From contig JAKEHC010000062.1 in the NCBI GenBank assembly GCA_022615255.1, forward strand, positions 1 to 9,089: a DNA stretch of 9,089 bases, written 5' to 3'. Origin of the DNA: Candidatus Dadabacteria bacterium (lineage in GTDB: Bacteria > Desulfobacterota_D > UBA1144 > Nemesobacterales > CSP1-2). The notes under the pieces are model-generated. The model did no database searches. It was not told the DNA's origin and saw nothing but the letters and a program-made list of their open reading frames with translations. Made by a program: the position numbers and the translations under genes. Numbering within the stretch: the stretch's first letter is position 1; each line of letters starts with the position of its first letter. Positions 1 to 6,250 of this stretch are shown here, one piece after another.

Positions 1-762
1 GAGATTCGAGCTGCAGAAGCAGTTGTCGCACAGAGTAAAGCCGATCTTCTATACGCACAGAGGCGTTTTGACGACCTTTTGCCTTTAGCCAAGAAGCAGT
101 TTATACCGCAATTACAGCTCGATCAGGCAAGGGATGACTTGAACGCAAAAAGGGCTTTAGTACATAAGGCTGAGGCAGACCTAGCAAGGGCAAGACAGGC
201 ATTAGAGCTGAGAATAGACGGTGACTACGCAATAATCAAAGAAGCGGAGTCAGACCTGGCTCTGGCGAAATATTACCTCGGTCAGACTACAGTTTATGCG
301 CCGGTAGACGGATATGTGACTAATTTGCAACTGATACTGGGTTCCTATATTAAGGTTGGTGAAGCGGTTATTACCCTTGTAGATGCGAATAATTGGTGGA
401 TAATTGCGAACTTTCAAGAAAATAGCCTTGAGAGAATACGTACCGGACAGCCTGCCGAGTTAAGCATTGCCACTTACCCTGGAAAGATATTTAAAGGTAA
501 GGTTGAAAGCATTTATTGGGGTGTTAGTACAGGTCAGGGAATTCCCTCAGGTGATTTACCAGACGTTCAAAATCCGGGGAATTGGGTAAGGCTGGCACAG
601 CGTATTCCCGTTCGTTTAAGGCTCGAAAATCTTGATTCCAAATACGCTCTGCGCATTGGCGGCACAGTCAGCGTAGCGGTATTCACGGAAAAGGGGATCA
701 TTTTAAATAACCTTGCCCGCCTATGGCTCAGGATAGGAAGTTACGTGAATTATATTTATTAA
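1..762 (+). CDS. HlyD/EmrA-family membrane fusion protein, C-terminal part (5' cut by window)
   Basis: The frame is open from base 1 and gives 253 residues; the true start lies upstream of the window. Proteins of this family are periplasmic adaptors. They are anchored in the inner membrane and link an inner-membrane transporter (MFS or ABC) to an outer-membrane channel. Visible parts, numbered from the window edge: an Ala/Gln/Glu/Lys-rich heptad-like helical hairpin (about 1-92, with YAQRRFDDL and LARARQALEL), then the returning lipoyl half-motif (YAPVDGYV near 99-106, GSYIKVGEAVITLVD), then the beta-barrel start (WWIIANFQENSLERI near 132-146). The end (LARLWLRIGSYVNYIY) resembles natural EmrA-like C-termini, so the 3' end looks intact. 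Neither the transporter nor the outer-membrane partner is in view. The next gene converges from the other strand after 127 bases, so this is the last gene of its operon. Family call firm, substrate unknown. Confidence 0.9.
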   Translation, partial: EIRAAEAVVAQSKADLLYAQRRFDDLLPLAKKQFIPQLQLDQARDDLNAKRALVHKAEADLARARQALELRIDGDYAIIKEAESDLALAKYYLGQTTVYAPVDGYVTNLQLILGSYIKVGEAVITLVDANNWWIIANFQENSLERIRTGQPAELSIATYPGKIFKGKVESIYWGVSTGQGIPSGDLPDVQNPGNWVRLAQRIPVRLRLENLDSKYALRIGGTVSVAVFTEKGIILNNLARLWLRIGSYVNYIY

Positions 763-889
763 GATTAACCAAACAACTCCCCCTGTAACCTTTGTAAAAT
801 CTTGTTCTGGAGTTTCTGGCTTGTGATATTATGGTGATTACTATACAAAAATTTAGAAATACAATTGCTTTACAGATCATCCTTATATA
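763..889. other. Convergent intergenic spacer
   Basis: This spacer separates the converging HlyD-family gene and the GHKL ATPase gene. I found no convincing GC-rich hairpin followed by a T run on either strand, so no terminator can be assigned. It also marks the left side of the AT-rich block. Confidence 0.4.
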
Positions 890-3172
890 TTAAGCTATAT
901 CAAGCATAATTTTATGTGCAATTCCTGCAAAGTTACGTATTCTTTTTTGTAACTGGGCTAGGACTTCATCTGCAATTAAATGGTCATCCTTCCAATCAGC
1001 AAATTTAAATTCCCATGCCCGTGCTTGGGCTTCCAGTTTTAATGCTTTTGTACATACGCTTTCAGTTACTATTTCTGCTAGAAGAACACGAAAATGAGGT
1101 TCCTTATCGCCCTCCCATTCTTTAGTCTCAGAACTATATTTTAAATATCGCCTTATTGAATCATGACGTGCTGAAATTAATAGCAAGTTAGGTCTTCCTT
1201 CGTGCTCAGCCCATCGAGCACGAAAGTTGCCAAAATCTTCGTCTTGCAAATCAATATTAATTTTTACACCCTTTTCTTCTTTTTGTATTACTTTAACCTT
1301 TGCAATTGCTTTATCACCATTTATTGATGCCATTATCGTTGCTGCTTCTTTTAGTAAACGTCTTCCTCGAACGGTAATTTCCCCGACGGCATAGTTTGTT
1401 CCTGGAACAGGAACAACATGACAGCGTCCTATTATAGGAACGCTCCCACTATCTGAGGAAATGACGCTAACTTCAGTCTCTTGATTTACCAATTCAGGAC
1501 ACTTTGCAAAAAGCCTAAGATTTCTAGTGCTACCCTCTTTTACATGATAGGATTCATGCTCAAATTCTAATGGAGAGGAAAAAATACGATCTTCAAACCT
1601 GTTTTCAACTACTTGAACTACAGCTTCCGCAACCATAGACTCCGCTTGAGGTACTCCGGGGCAAGTTGTCTGAATATAAACACAATCTTTGACGGACTCA
1701 CCCTTAACACGAAAATTACCTATCAGTCTATCGTTCTTTTTCGAGTGTGCCCTTAATTTAAATGGTGAATCTAAAACTGTAATAGCTGAGCTATCAGCAT
1801 CTACTGTTATCTCTTGCCCCTCTTTATCAAATAAATTGCGGTTAACGTAAAAAGTTAACGTGCGTATTTCACCAATCCCGACACGAAGATATGTTGGAAA
1901 AATTAAGACCCCCTTTTTTGTAAAGAAATTTTCATCAACTTCATCTCCTATAGACAACTCTTCTAAATCTTCTACCTGTTGGGTTAAAAATTTGCTAGCT
2001 GCTTTAGCTAAATCATTTAGCCTATTTTTTGTATCTTTGCTTACGACTTCTGTCTTATTAGCTCGAGATAGTTCTTTTTCTTTATCCACTAAGGCTTTAA
2101 GACGTTCTGAAGGAATTTGGAAAAGGGCTTTTGTGAAAGGATGCTCCCTTATCAATCCCGTTCGACGATTTGGGTCTATCAATAAAGATGGATTCTCTGC
2201 GGGATGTGGCTCGTCATTTTTTAGCCTCCCATCAAATTCATCCATTAACTTATCAATGTAATCGCATTCTAATCGACCAAAATATTTCAGCGCATACTGG
2301 TCTTTTTCAAAACCTGGATACAGCAAACTGCACTCATGGATCGCCCGCTTTCCCTTAATAAGTAGTCCTGATCTTCTGAAGCTTTTATCTGAAGAATCAT
2401 TAAATGACTCAGGTGCTTTCCAAATTTTTAACTTTGCAATAGCATTTTGATATCCGAGAACTGGAAAATTTTCATCGCATACTAATTCACCTTCAGGTTG
2501 TCTGTAGACTATTTTTTCTGATTTCCTTTCTGGATTATTTAGATTTCTGATCAAAACTTTAGTGGCACTATGCTCGGATAGGATGTCTCTTAATGCGAAA
2601 TGCCAGGGTAGATCACGTATGATTGTGTCAATTCTAGGAATTTTATGCTCAGCACTAATTTCTAATGTGACTACTGTACCATTTCCCTTTTCAATTCTTA
2701 ATGTTTTTCTTATATCAGCAGTTGCTGTTTTTTTATCAGTTAACGGAATAATTTGTGGCTTAGTTGTTAGTTCACACTTATAATACTTATCCTCTTTAAT
2801 TGACTCCAAAGTCATTTTTCCTAATGCTGTACAATCCTTTGCTCCTCTACCCATAAATCCTCTATCTCCGCTTTTGCTTCTGCGTGTACCAACATCACCA
2901 AAGTTCATTATCATTTCTTGTAAAGTCATACCCTCCGCCTTATCGTATACAGTTACTAGTGAGGGGATACCCTTTCTTTGCTGACAAATCTCAACTAAGA
3001 TAGATCCTCCATCTTCACTACGTTTTTTATTTATATAAAGGCGATGATAGCTATCATCACTATTAGTAATAAGTTCAACGAGAGCGTCAAAAACATCTCG
3101 AATAGCGAACTGCCTATTGAACTGATAATATCTTGTTGAGTACGTTAAATCTGACGGGATACCTAATTTCAT
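890..3172 (-). CDS. GHKL (Hsp90/MutL/MORC-like) ATPase, candidate defence effector
   Basis: A 760-residue protein with an N-terminal GHKL ATP-binding fold. Visible motifs are the N-box ELITNSDDS (Glu33, Asn37, Asp40), motif G1 DKAEGM (Asp77, Gly81), a glycine-rich lid GDRGFMGRGAKD (102-113) and the T motif GNGTVVTLE (Thr166). A segment at about 268-280 (RSGLLIKGKRAIHE) may be the S5-like transducer strand with its lysine. A charged helical linker follows (about 355-410), then a beta-rich, possibly Ig-like region (about 535-645) and an alpha/beta C-terminal region of about 110 residues that I do not recognise. No nuclease or methylase motif is evident. ATG at 3172 is preferred over the in-frame GTG at 3181 because GAGGTG (3179-3184) sits 6 bases upstream of the ATG and overlaps the GTG. 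It is the last gene of a three-gene operon, 10 bases after the 211-residue gene. The fold is firm; the defence role is inferred from context. Confidence 0.85.
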   Translation of the reverse strand: MKLGIPSDLTYSTRYYQFNRQFAIRDVFDALVELITNSDDSYHRLYINKKRSEDGGSILVEICQQRKGIPSLVTVYDKAEGMTLQEMIMNFGDVGTRRSKSGDRGFMGRGAKDCTALGKMTLESIKEDKYYKCELTTKPQIIPLTDKKTATADIRKTLRIEKGNGTVVTLEISAEHKIPRIDTIIRDLPWHFALRDILSEHSATKVLIRNLNNPERKSEKIVYRQPEGELVCDENFPVLGYQNAIAKLKIWKAPESFNDSSDKSFRRSGLLIKGKRAIHECSLLYPGFEKDQYALKYFGRLECDYIDKLMDEFDGRLKNDEPHPAENPSLLIDPNRRTGLIREHPFTKALFQIPSERLKALVDKEKELSRANKTEVVSKDTKNRLNDLAKAASKFLTQQVEDLEELSIGDEVDENFFTKKGVLIFPTYLRVGIGEIRTLTFYVNRNLFDKEGQEITVDADSSAITVLDSPFKLRAHSKKNDRLIGNFRVKGESVKDCVYIQTTCPGVPQAESMVAEAVVQVVENRFEDRIFSSPLEFEHESYHVKEGSTRNLRLFAKCPELVNQETEVSVISSDSGSVPIIGRCHVVPVPGTNYAVGEITVRGRRLLKEAATIMASINGDKAIAKVKVIQKEEKGVKINIDLQDEDFGNFRARWAEHEGRPNLLLISARHDSIRRYLKYSSETKEWEGDKEPHFRVLLAEIVTESVCTKALKLEAQARAWEFKFADWKDDHLIADEVLAQLQKRIRNFAGIAHKIMLDIA

Positions 3173-3182
3173 ATTCCCCACC

Positions 3183-3818
3183 TCAATAAGTTATTAAATA
3201 CCCAAATTTATTTTCAGATGCCTCCAAAAATTTCAGGATTTCTTTGTCATTCGATAGATTTGCTGTTGTCAAGAGACGCTCAAATTTTTGCTTTATAATC
3301 TCTTTTGACGCATCAGGAGCACACGCTAACATATCTGTAAACATATATGAAGTTACTTCATTTAAGTTTCCATTTTTATTAAAAGAAACGAAACATGGAT
3401 CATTCTTTAACTGTCTAATAAAACGTTCTGCAACAAGTTTTGGTAGGTCTGGTGCCCTTTGTTTTAGTGCATTCAAAATTCGGCTTTCATTTTTTTTAAT
3501 CCAATCTGCACCCTGTGGAGTTAGACGCCAACCTTCTAATTCAGGACGGTTAATATCTCCGCCTGCTCTTCCAGATACTAACCTTCCATTTTCTTTTTTC
3601 TTTGCTTGTTCTAAAGCAAAACGAACAGGGGTTTTGTCAGGAAATCCTTTTTCTTTAAATTCAGGTAAACGCCAGGAAAACCTTTCTTTTGCTAAATGAT
3701 ATGCTTCCCAGGCAACAGATTCAGTATGAATTTTTTTTGAAATACCTCCGAGTTTGTATAAAGCAAAAAGAGCAATATCTATGTTTGACAATTCGTTCCT
3801 TGAAAGTCCTCTCTTCAC
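3183..3818 (-). CDS. Unrecognised 211-residue accessory protein, possible winged helix
   Basis: I do not recognise this family. The N-terminal half (about 10-118) alternates helices with a short basic beta region (NGRLVSGRAGG) and GWRLTPQGADWIKKNESRI. The phrase W-R-L-T-x-x-G is typical of the wing and following helix of winged-helix domains in restriction and defence proteins. The C-terminal half (about 120-211) is helical with conserved-looking aromatic and charged patches (FVSFNKNGNLNEVTSYMFTDMLACAPD). There is no signal peptide or membrane segment, so it is probably cytosolic. It starts with GTG, which overlaps the previous gene's TGA as GTGA (3815-3818). AGAGG lies 8 bases upstream of the start, so translation is probably coupled. 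The ATPase gene follows after 10 bases. A DNA- or target-recognition partner for the ATPase is the reasonable guess, but this is inference. Confidence 0.75.
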   Translation of the reverse strand: MKRGLSRNELSNIDIALFALYKLGGISKKIHTESVAWEAYHLAKERFSWRLPEFKEKGFPDKTPVRFALEQAKKKENGRLVSGRAGGDINRPELEGWRLTPQGADWIKKNESRILNALKQRAPDLPKLVAERFIRQLKNDPCFVSFNKNGNLNEVTSYMFTDMLACAPDASKEIIKQKFERLLTTANLSNDKEILKFLEASENKFGYLITY

Positions 3819-4087
3819 AGCTTAAACCTCTGCCTTCTTCCTGCCAAAAATTTAGCTTTGGTGACCTTTACCTGTTTTTCTATCTCTGCGAAAATCTTAT
3901 TTACCTCTTCCTCGGTATACTCATAAGAACTCTTATTTGAACAATTTCCAAGTATCCTGATTTTCTCAAGAACCTCGTTAGTCCTCTTTGCTGCTATTCT
4001 TTTAAAACGCTCGTGTCTAGTTTCTTGTTTAATATTTCTGTCAGTTACTATCATTTTTAAACCTTCATTTTTGCTGTCTTGTTCCAT
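3815..4087 (-). CDS. Small basic protein, first gene of the GHKL ATPase cassette
   Basis: A 90-residue, Lys/Arg-rich, mainly helical protein. Its core reads RFKRIAAKRTNEVLEKIRIL, then GNCSNKSSYEYTEEEVNKIF, then IEKQVKVTKAKF, and it ends in a basic tail (RRQRFKL). The core resembles a small uncharacterised family with an LGNxSNxxxYEYTxxxVxxIFxxIE pattern that I recall from bacterial genomes; this is a pattern memory, not a search result. It is too short for a catalytic domain and could be an adaptor or a regulator of the operon. ATG at 4087 is chosen over the in-frame TTG at 4099 because GGAG (4094-4097) lies 6 bases upstream of the ATG and overlaps the TTG. The stop codon overlaps the next gene's GTG. 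A strong promoter and a palindrome lie just upstream. Confidence 0.75.
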   Translation of the reverse strand: MEQDSKNEGLKMIVTDRNIKQETRHERFKRIAAKRTNEVLEKIRILGNCSNKSSYEYTEEEVNKIFAEIEKQVKVTKAKFLAGRRQRFKL

Positions 4088-4107
4088 AAACCACTCCAAA
4101 TATTAGC

Positions 4108-4126
4108 ATTATATTTCAAATATAAT
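4108..4126. promoter_or_regulatory. Perfect 19-bp palindrome over the cassette's -10 box, candidate operator
   Basis: The sequence ATTATATTTCAAATATAAT has 9-base arms that are exact reverse complements around a single C. It covers the whole -10 box (4119-4124) and the expected transcription start. A dimeric repressor bound here would block the promoter, so an operator is likely. The caveat is that the arms are almost pure A/T, which raises the chance rate. Confidence 0.5.
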
Positions 4127-4147
4127 AGGGTTATTTAAATATGTCAA
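4119..4147 (-). promoter_or_regulatory. Sigma70-type promoter of the GHKL ATPase cassette
   Basis: On the minus strand a perfect TTGACA (4142-4147) is followed after exactly 17 bases by TATATT (4119-4124). Transcription should start near 4112, giving a leader of about 25 bases before the ATG at 4087. This is the best promoter match in the window and it serves the three-gene cassette alone. Confidence 0.75.
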
Positions 4148-4162
4148 GTATATAGTATGTGT

Positions 4163-4174
4163 ATTTATATAAAT
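4163..4174. repeat. 12-bp AT palindrome upstream of the -35 box
   Basis: ATTTATATAAAT is a perfect palindrome 15 bases upstream of the cassette's -35 box. It may be a second protein-binding site or simply a product of the AT-rich context. Confidence 0.25.
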
Positions 4175-4361
4175 AACAGGAAAGTACCTACATGCTCAAA
4201 TTGTAATCCAGTGAGTTTAAGCGATTATTTTATGAAATTTATGAGATAGAAAGGATACTTATAAGTAGTTGTATTGATTCGCTTATCATGCTTTTGTAAG
4301 TTCTCTTCTGTACTCTTTGCCTATTTTTTTAGCAACTTTTTAGAGTCATTATATGTGGGCA

Positions 4362-4646
4362 TTAAGTAAAAAGTTCCCTGACTGTTTCTTTTGTTCCTTT
4401 TTCTTGTATTTCAAGGAAATACGGTTTATGCGCTGCCCTATTTGGACTTTTGCTAAAGAGTTCAAATTCTTCCATATACTGTTCTGCATAATCTATTGCC
4501 ATATCAATCAAATCATCCAGCGCCGCTTCTGGGGTACTACCCTCTGTGGAAAGGTCAAGTTCAGGACAGTTAGCAACATATACCCCTTCAGAAGGTTCTA
4601 TTATGGCAGTTAGCTTTTCAGAGACGTCTTTTATTGCTATTGGCAA
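4362..4646 (-). CDS. HicB-like (UPF0150) protein, orphan antitoxin type
   Basis: A 94-residue protein. Its middle carries the HicB hallmark, a short beta strand pair and helix: AIIEPSEGVYVANCPELDLS, then TEGSTPEAALDDLIDMAIDY. HicB proteins have a partial RNase-H-like fold, and classical members neutralise the HicA mRNA interferase. No C-terminal DNA-binding domain is evident, and no HicA frame lies on either side: the upstream neighbour is a different antitoxin-like gene, and 4100-4361 downstream has no suitable frame. The start is TTG, supported by GGAGG (4653-4657) 6 bases upstream, the same layout as the neighbouring 66-residue gene. It is the last gene of the RadC-like operon, 13 bases after the previous stop. 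It may be a solitary HicB-like protein rather than a working antitoxin. Confidence 0.75.
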   Translation of the reverse strand: MPIAIKDVSEKLTAIIEPSEGVYVANCPELDLSTEGSTPEAALDDLIDMAIDYAEQYMEEFELFSKSPNRAAHKPYFLEIQEKGTKETVRELFT

Positions 4647-4659
4647 ATTGCACCTCCAA

Positions 4660-4860
4660 TCATTCTTTATGATATTCCATTAATACCTCTTCGTGTGAAA
4701 TTCTCTTGGATGGTTTTTTTAGTCTTTGTTGTAGCTTTCTCTTAAATTCCTTTTTTAATTGTAGACCGGAATCAGGATCTCCAAGAATTTCGAGGAGCTT
4801 GTGTTCTATAAATCGTTCAAGGTCGTCAACTGACATGTCTTTAATCTTAACCTTAGCCAC
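4660..4860 (-). CDS. 66-residue antitoxin-like protein
   Basis: A small, charged, helical protein. The pattern LSVDDLE-type start, then KLLEILGDPDSGLQLKKEF, then KRISHEEVLMEY resembles short antitoxins that often precede RelE/ParE-type toxins, in which an LGDPDxGLxLxxxF phrase and a C-terminal helix with xxEEVxxE recur. That resemblance is from memory of the pattern. The start is GTG, with GGAGG (4867-4871) 6 bases upstream. The gene lies 12 bases after the RadC-like gene and 13 bases before the HicB-like gene, so all three are probably co-transcribed. No toxin frame is present in this operon. Either the toxin has been lost or the protein has another job. Confidence 0.65.
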   Translation of the reverse strand: MAKVKIKDMSVDDLERFIEHKLLEILGDPDSGLQLKKEFKRKLQQRLKKPSKRISHEEVLMEYHKE

Positions 4861-4872
4861 ATTACACCTCCG

Positions 4873-5169
4873 TCAGTCTTTATTATATTCCTTCAAAACT
4901 TGATTAACAATCCTTCTTGCAATCTCAAATGCCGCTGCAATCTTAATAATCTTTCTATCTCCAAGTCCTTTAATCTCAAGAAACTTCTCAAGCGGCTGGT
5001 TTGCCATGCCCTTGAATGAGCCAAATTTATCAAGGATTTCTTTTGCAACCTCTTCAGCAGGCTTCTTCTTAGTACCAGTAGAGATAAGGATTGCTAAGAG
5101 TTCAGAATCGGTTAGAGACTCTGCGCCGAGTTCTCTTAATTTGCCTCCAGGGTGTCGCCATTTTTGCAT
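4873..5169 (-). CDS. Stand-alone RadC N-terminal helix-hairpin-helix protein (UPF0758 type)
   Basis: A 98-residue protein matching only the N-terminal part of RadC (usually about 220-230 residues). It has GGKLRELGAESLTDSELLAIL with the ISTGT turn (to about 33), then SAEEVA-type helices (KKPAEEVAKEILDKFGSFKG), then a helix-hairpin-helix (EIKGLGDRKIIKIAAAFEI, 65-83). It ends in VNQVLKEYNKD where the JAB/MPN metalloprotease-like domain (HxH...D) would begin. The frame closes with a TGA, and the last residues look like a natural helical end. I recall free-standing proteins of this size, so it is probably a distinct short family rather than a fresh truncation. Such a fold would suit non-specific DNA binding. 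It starts the operon with the 66-residue and HicB-like genes. The RBS is weak (GGATAGACCTA before ATG). Confidence 0.75.
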   Translation of the reverse strand: MQKWRHPGGKLRELGAESLTDSELLAILISTGTKKKPAEEVAKEILDKFGSFKGMANQPLEKFLEIKGLGDRKIIKIAAAFEIARRIVNQVLKEYNKD

Positions 5170-5224
5170 TAGGTCTATCCTAACATTTTTCGAGTAAGCA
5201 TTTGTCCTGATACTATGTTTGCAT

Positions 5225-5254
5225 AAGATACATTAAGTTTCGCTGAATATTCAA
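5225..5254 (-). promoter_or_regulatory. Possible promoter of the RadC-like/HicB operon
   Basis: On the minus strand TTGAAT (5249-5254) and TATCTT (5225-5230) are 18 bases apart. Each box matches consensus at 4 of 6 positions. The site lies about 56 bases upstream of the ATG at 5169. It is plausible but weak. Confidence 0.3.
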
Positions 5255-5308
5255 GGGGTTTGACGGTAAGTAATGGTAAGAAGCGTAAGAAAAAAAAGAT
5301 AACAACTT

Positions 5309-5328
5309 GCGGGGTTTGAAAACCCCGC
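5309..5328. repeat. GC-rich palindrome, REP-like repeat or terminator stem
   Basis: GCGGGGTTT and AAACCCCGC form a perfect 9-bp stem with a GA loop. The stem is far richer in G+C than its surroundings. On the minus strand, the direction of the upstream TPR gene, a run of eight T's follows about 10-12 bases after the stem. It could therefore act as an imperfect terminator for the AKR-TPR operon. GC stems of this form are also frequent as dispersed intergenic repeats in bacterial genomes. It lies where base composition changes. Confidence 0.5.
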
Positions 5329-5435
5329 CTATCGAGGGTTGTGAATATGAATTCATCTCAGGAAAAATCATGATGCCACAACGCAAGGAACCGTTCTTCA
5401 ACTGAGAATCCTATTTTAAACAAGCTCCGTGGTGA

Positions 5436-6248
5436 TTATTCAAATTTAGGTAGATTTACAATGGTAGTGAAATCATAATCCGGGTCAAGTTCTAGCGCCC
5501 TCAGCCATGCTTTAACAGCATCTTCTATAGCGCCTACTTTAAAAAAAGCGATCCCTAAGGAATGGTGTACAAAGGCATCATGGTCACGGTAGCCTAGTGC
5601 CTGACTATAGTAGCTAATCGCGCTTTCCCAGGGTCCCTTCTTTAAGAATCTGAACCCTTTCTCGCAATTCTTAGCCCAGAGCCTATTCTCCTCTTTTATT
5701 ATATCTATGTTGAGAAAGCCTTCCTTCTTCGTGTCTAATATCTCATCTATTATTTGTCCGAGATTATGGCGCGCAGGAGAGTTTTGAAATATTGATATTG
5801 AATGAAGAAGCTCGCGTATTGCAAGATTAATCGAGTTGGCGGATTTGTTTTCGCTGTTTAACAATCTTAACGCACTTCTATAATGCTCTCTACTTTCAAT
5901 AAGAGCCTCTGTTTTTGATAGAAACTCCTGTGCCTTTTGATGCGCTGGTTCAATCTCGGTAGCCTTTTTATAAAACTCTAATGCCTTATCTATATCGCCG
6001 GACGCTCCCATAGCGGTGCCCAGAAGATAATAGGCATCGGCATTATTAGGATCAGCCTTAATCGCCCTCTCGAAAGCCTCTCGAGCGAGATCAGGTCTTT
6101 GAGTCTCTAAATAACAGACCCCGAGATTAACCCAGGCTTCGTGGTTATCGGGATTATTAACTACGACCTCGCTCAAGACTTCTAATGCTTCATCAAACTC
6201 CGCCTGTTCCAGTAGACTAATCCCGAGTTCGAATTTCTCTCTATGCAT
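5436..6248 (-). CDS. Tetratricopeptide repeat protein
   Basis: A 270-residue protein with about five TPR units. Three are consecutive at the N-terminus (about 2-35, 36-69, 70-103; for example AWVNLGVCYLETQRPDLARE and AYYLLGTAMGASGDIDKALE). After a divergent helical linker (about 104-188) two more follow (about 191-224 and 225-258; HHSLGIAFFKVGAIEDAVKA). There is no signal peptide or membrane segment, so it is probably a cytosolic scaffold that binds another protein. The ATG lies 2 bases after the stop codon of the aldo/keto reductase, and the Shine-Dalgarno-like GGTGAAGAAG lies inside the end of that gene, so translation is very likely coupled. The two proteins may work together, but no specific partner can be named. 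Confidence 0.85.
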   Translation of the reverse strand: MHREKFELGISLLEQAEFDEALEVLSEVVVNNPDNHEAWVNLGVCYLETQRPDLAREAFERAIKADPNNADAYYLLGTAMGASGDIDKALEFYKKATEIEPAHQKAQEFLSKTEALIESREHYRSALRLLNSENKSANSINLAIRELLHSISIFQNSPARHNLGQIIDEILDTKKEGFLNIDIIKEENRLWAKNCEKGFRFLKKGPWESAISYYSQALGYRDHDAFVHHSLGIAFFKVGAIEDAVKAWLRALELDPDYDFTTIVNLPKFE

Positions 6249-6250
6249 TC

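Noticed and set aside
1860..2261. Rightward 133-codon open frame inside the ATPase gene.
   Set aside because: It is antisense to strongly patterned coding sequence and is Ser/Phe-rich, as expected of a shadow of a Lys/Glu-rich gene.
4097..4099. TTG as start of the 90-residue cassette protein.
   Set aside because: Its codons overlap the ribosome binding site GGAG, which is ideally spaced for the ATG at 4087.
4290..4361. Possible hicA remnant after the HicB-like gene: minus-strand frames give short pieces such as SKKLLKK and KVAKKIGKEYRRELTKA.
   Set aside because: The pieces are very short, lie in different frames broken by stops, and are Lys-rich in AT-rich DNA, so a match to a toxin cannot be supported.
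5265..5290. Short tandem pattern GGTAAG...GGTAAG...GCGTAAG.
   Set aside because: Only two or three imperfect units of six bases; too little to call a repeat array or CRISPR.
5213..5401. Leftward 62-codon open frame between the TPR and RadC-like genes.
   Set aside because: It spans the GC-rich palindrome and the possible promoter, lacks a clear ribosome binding site, and the product resembles nothing.
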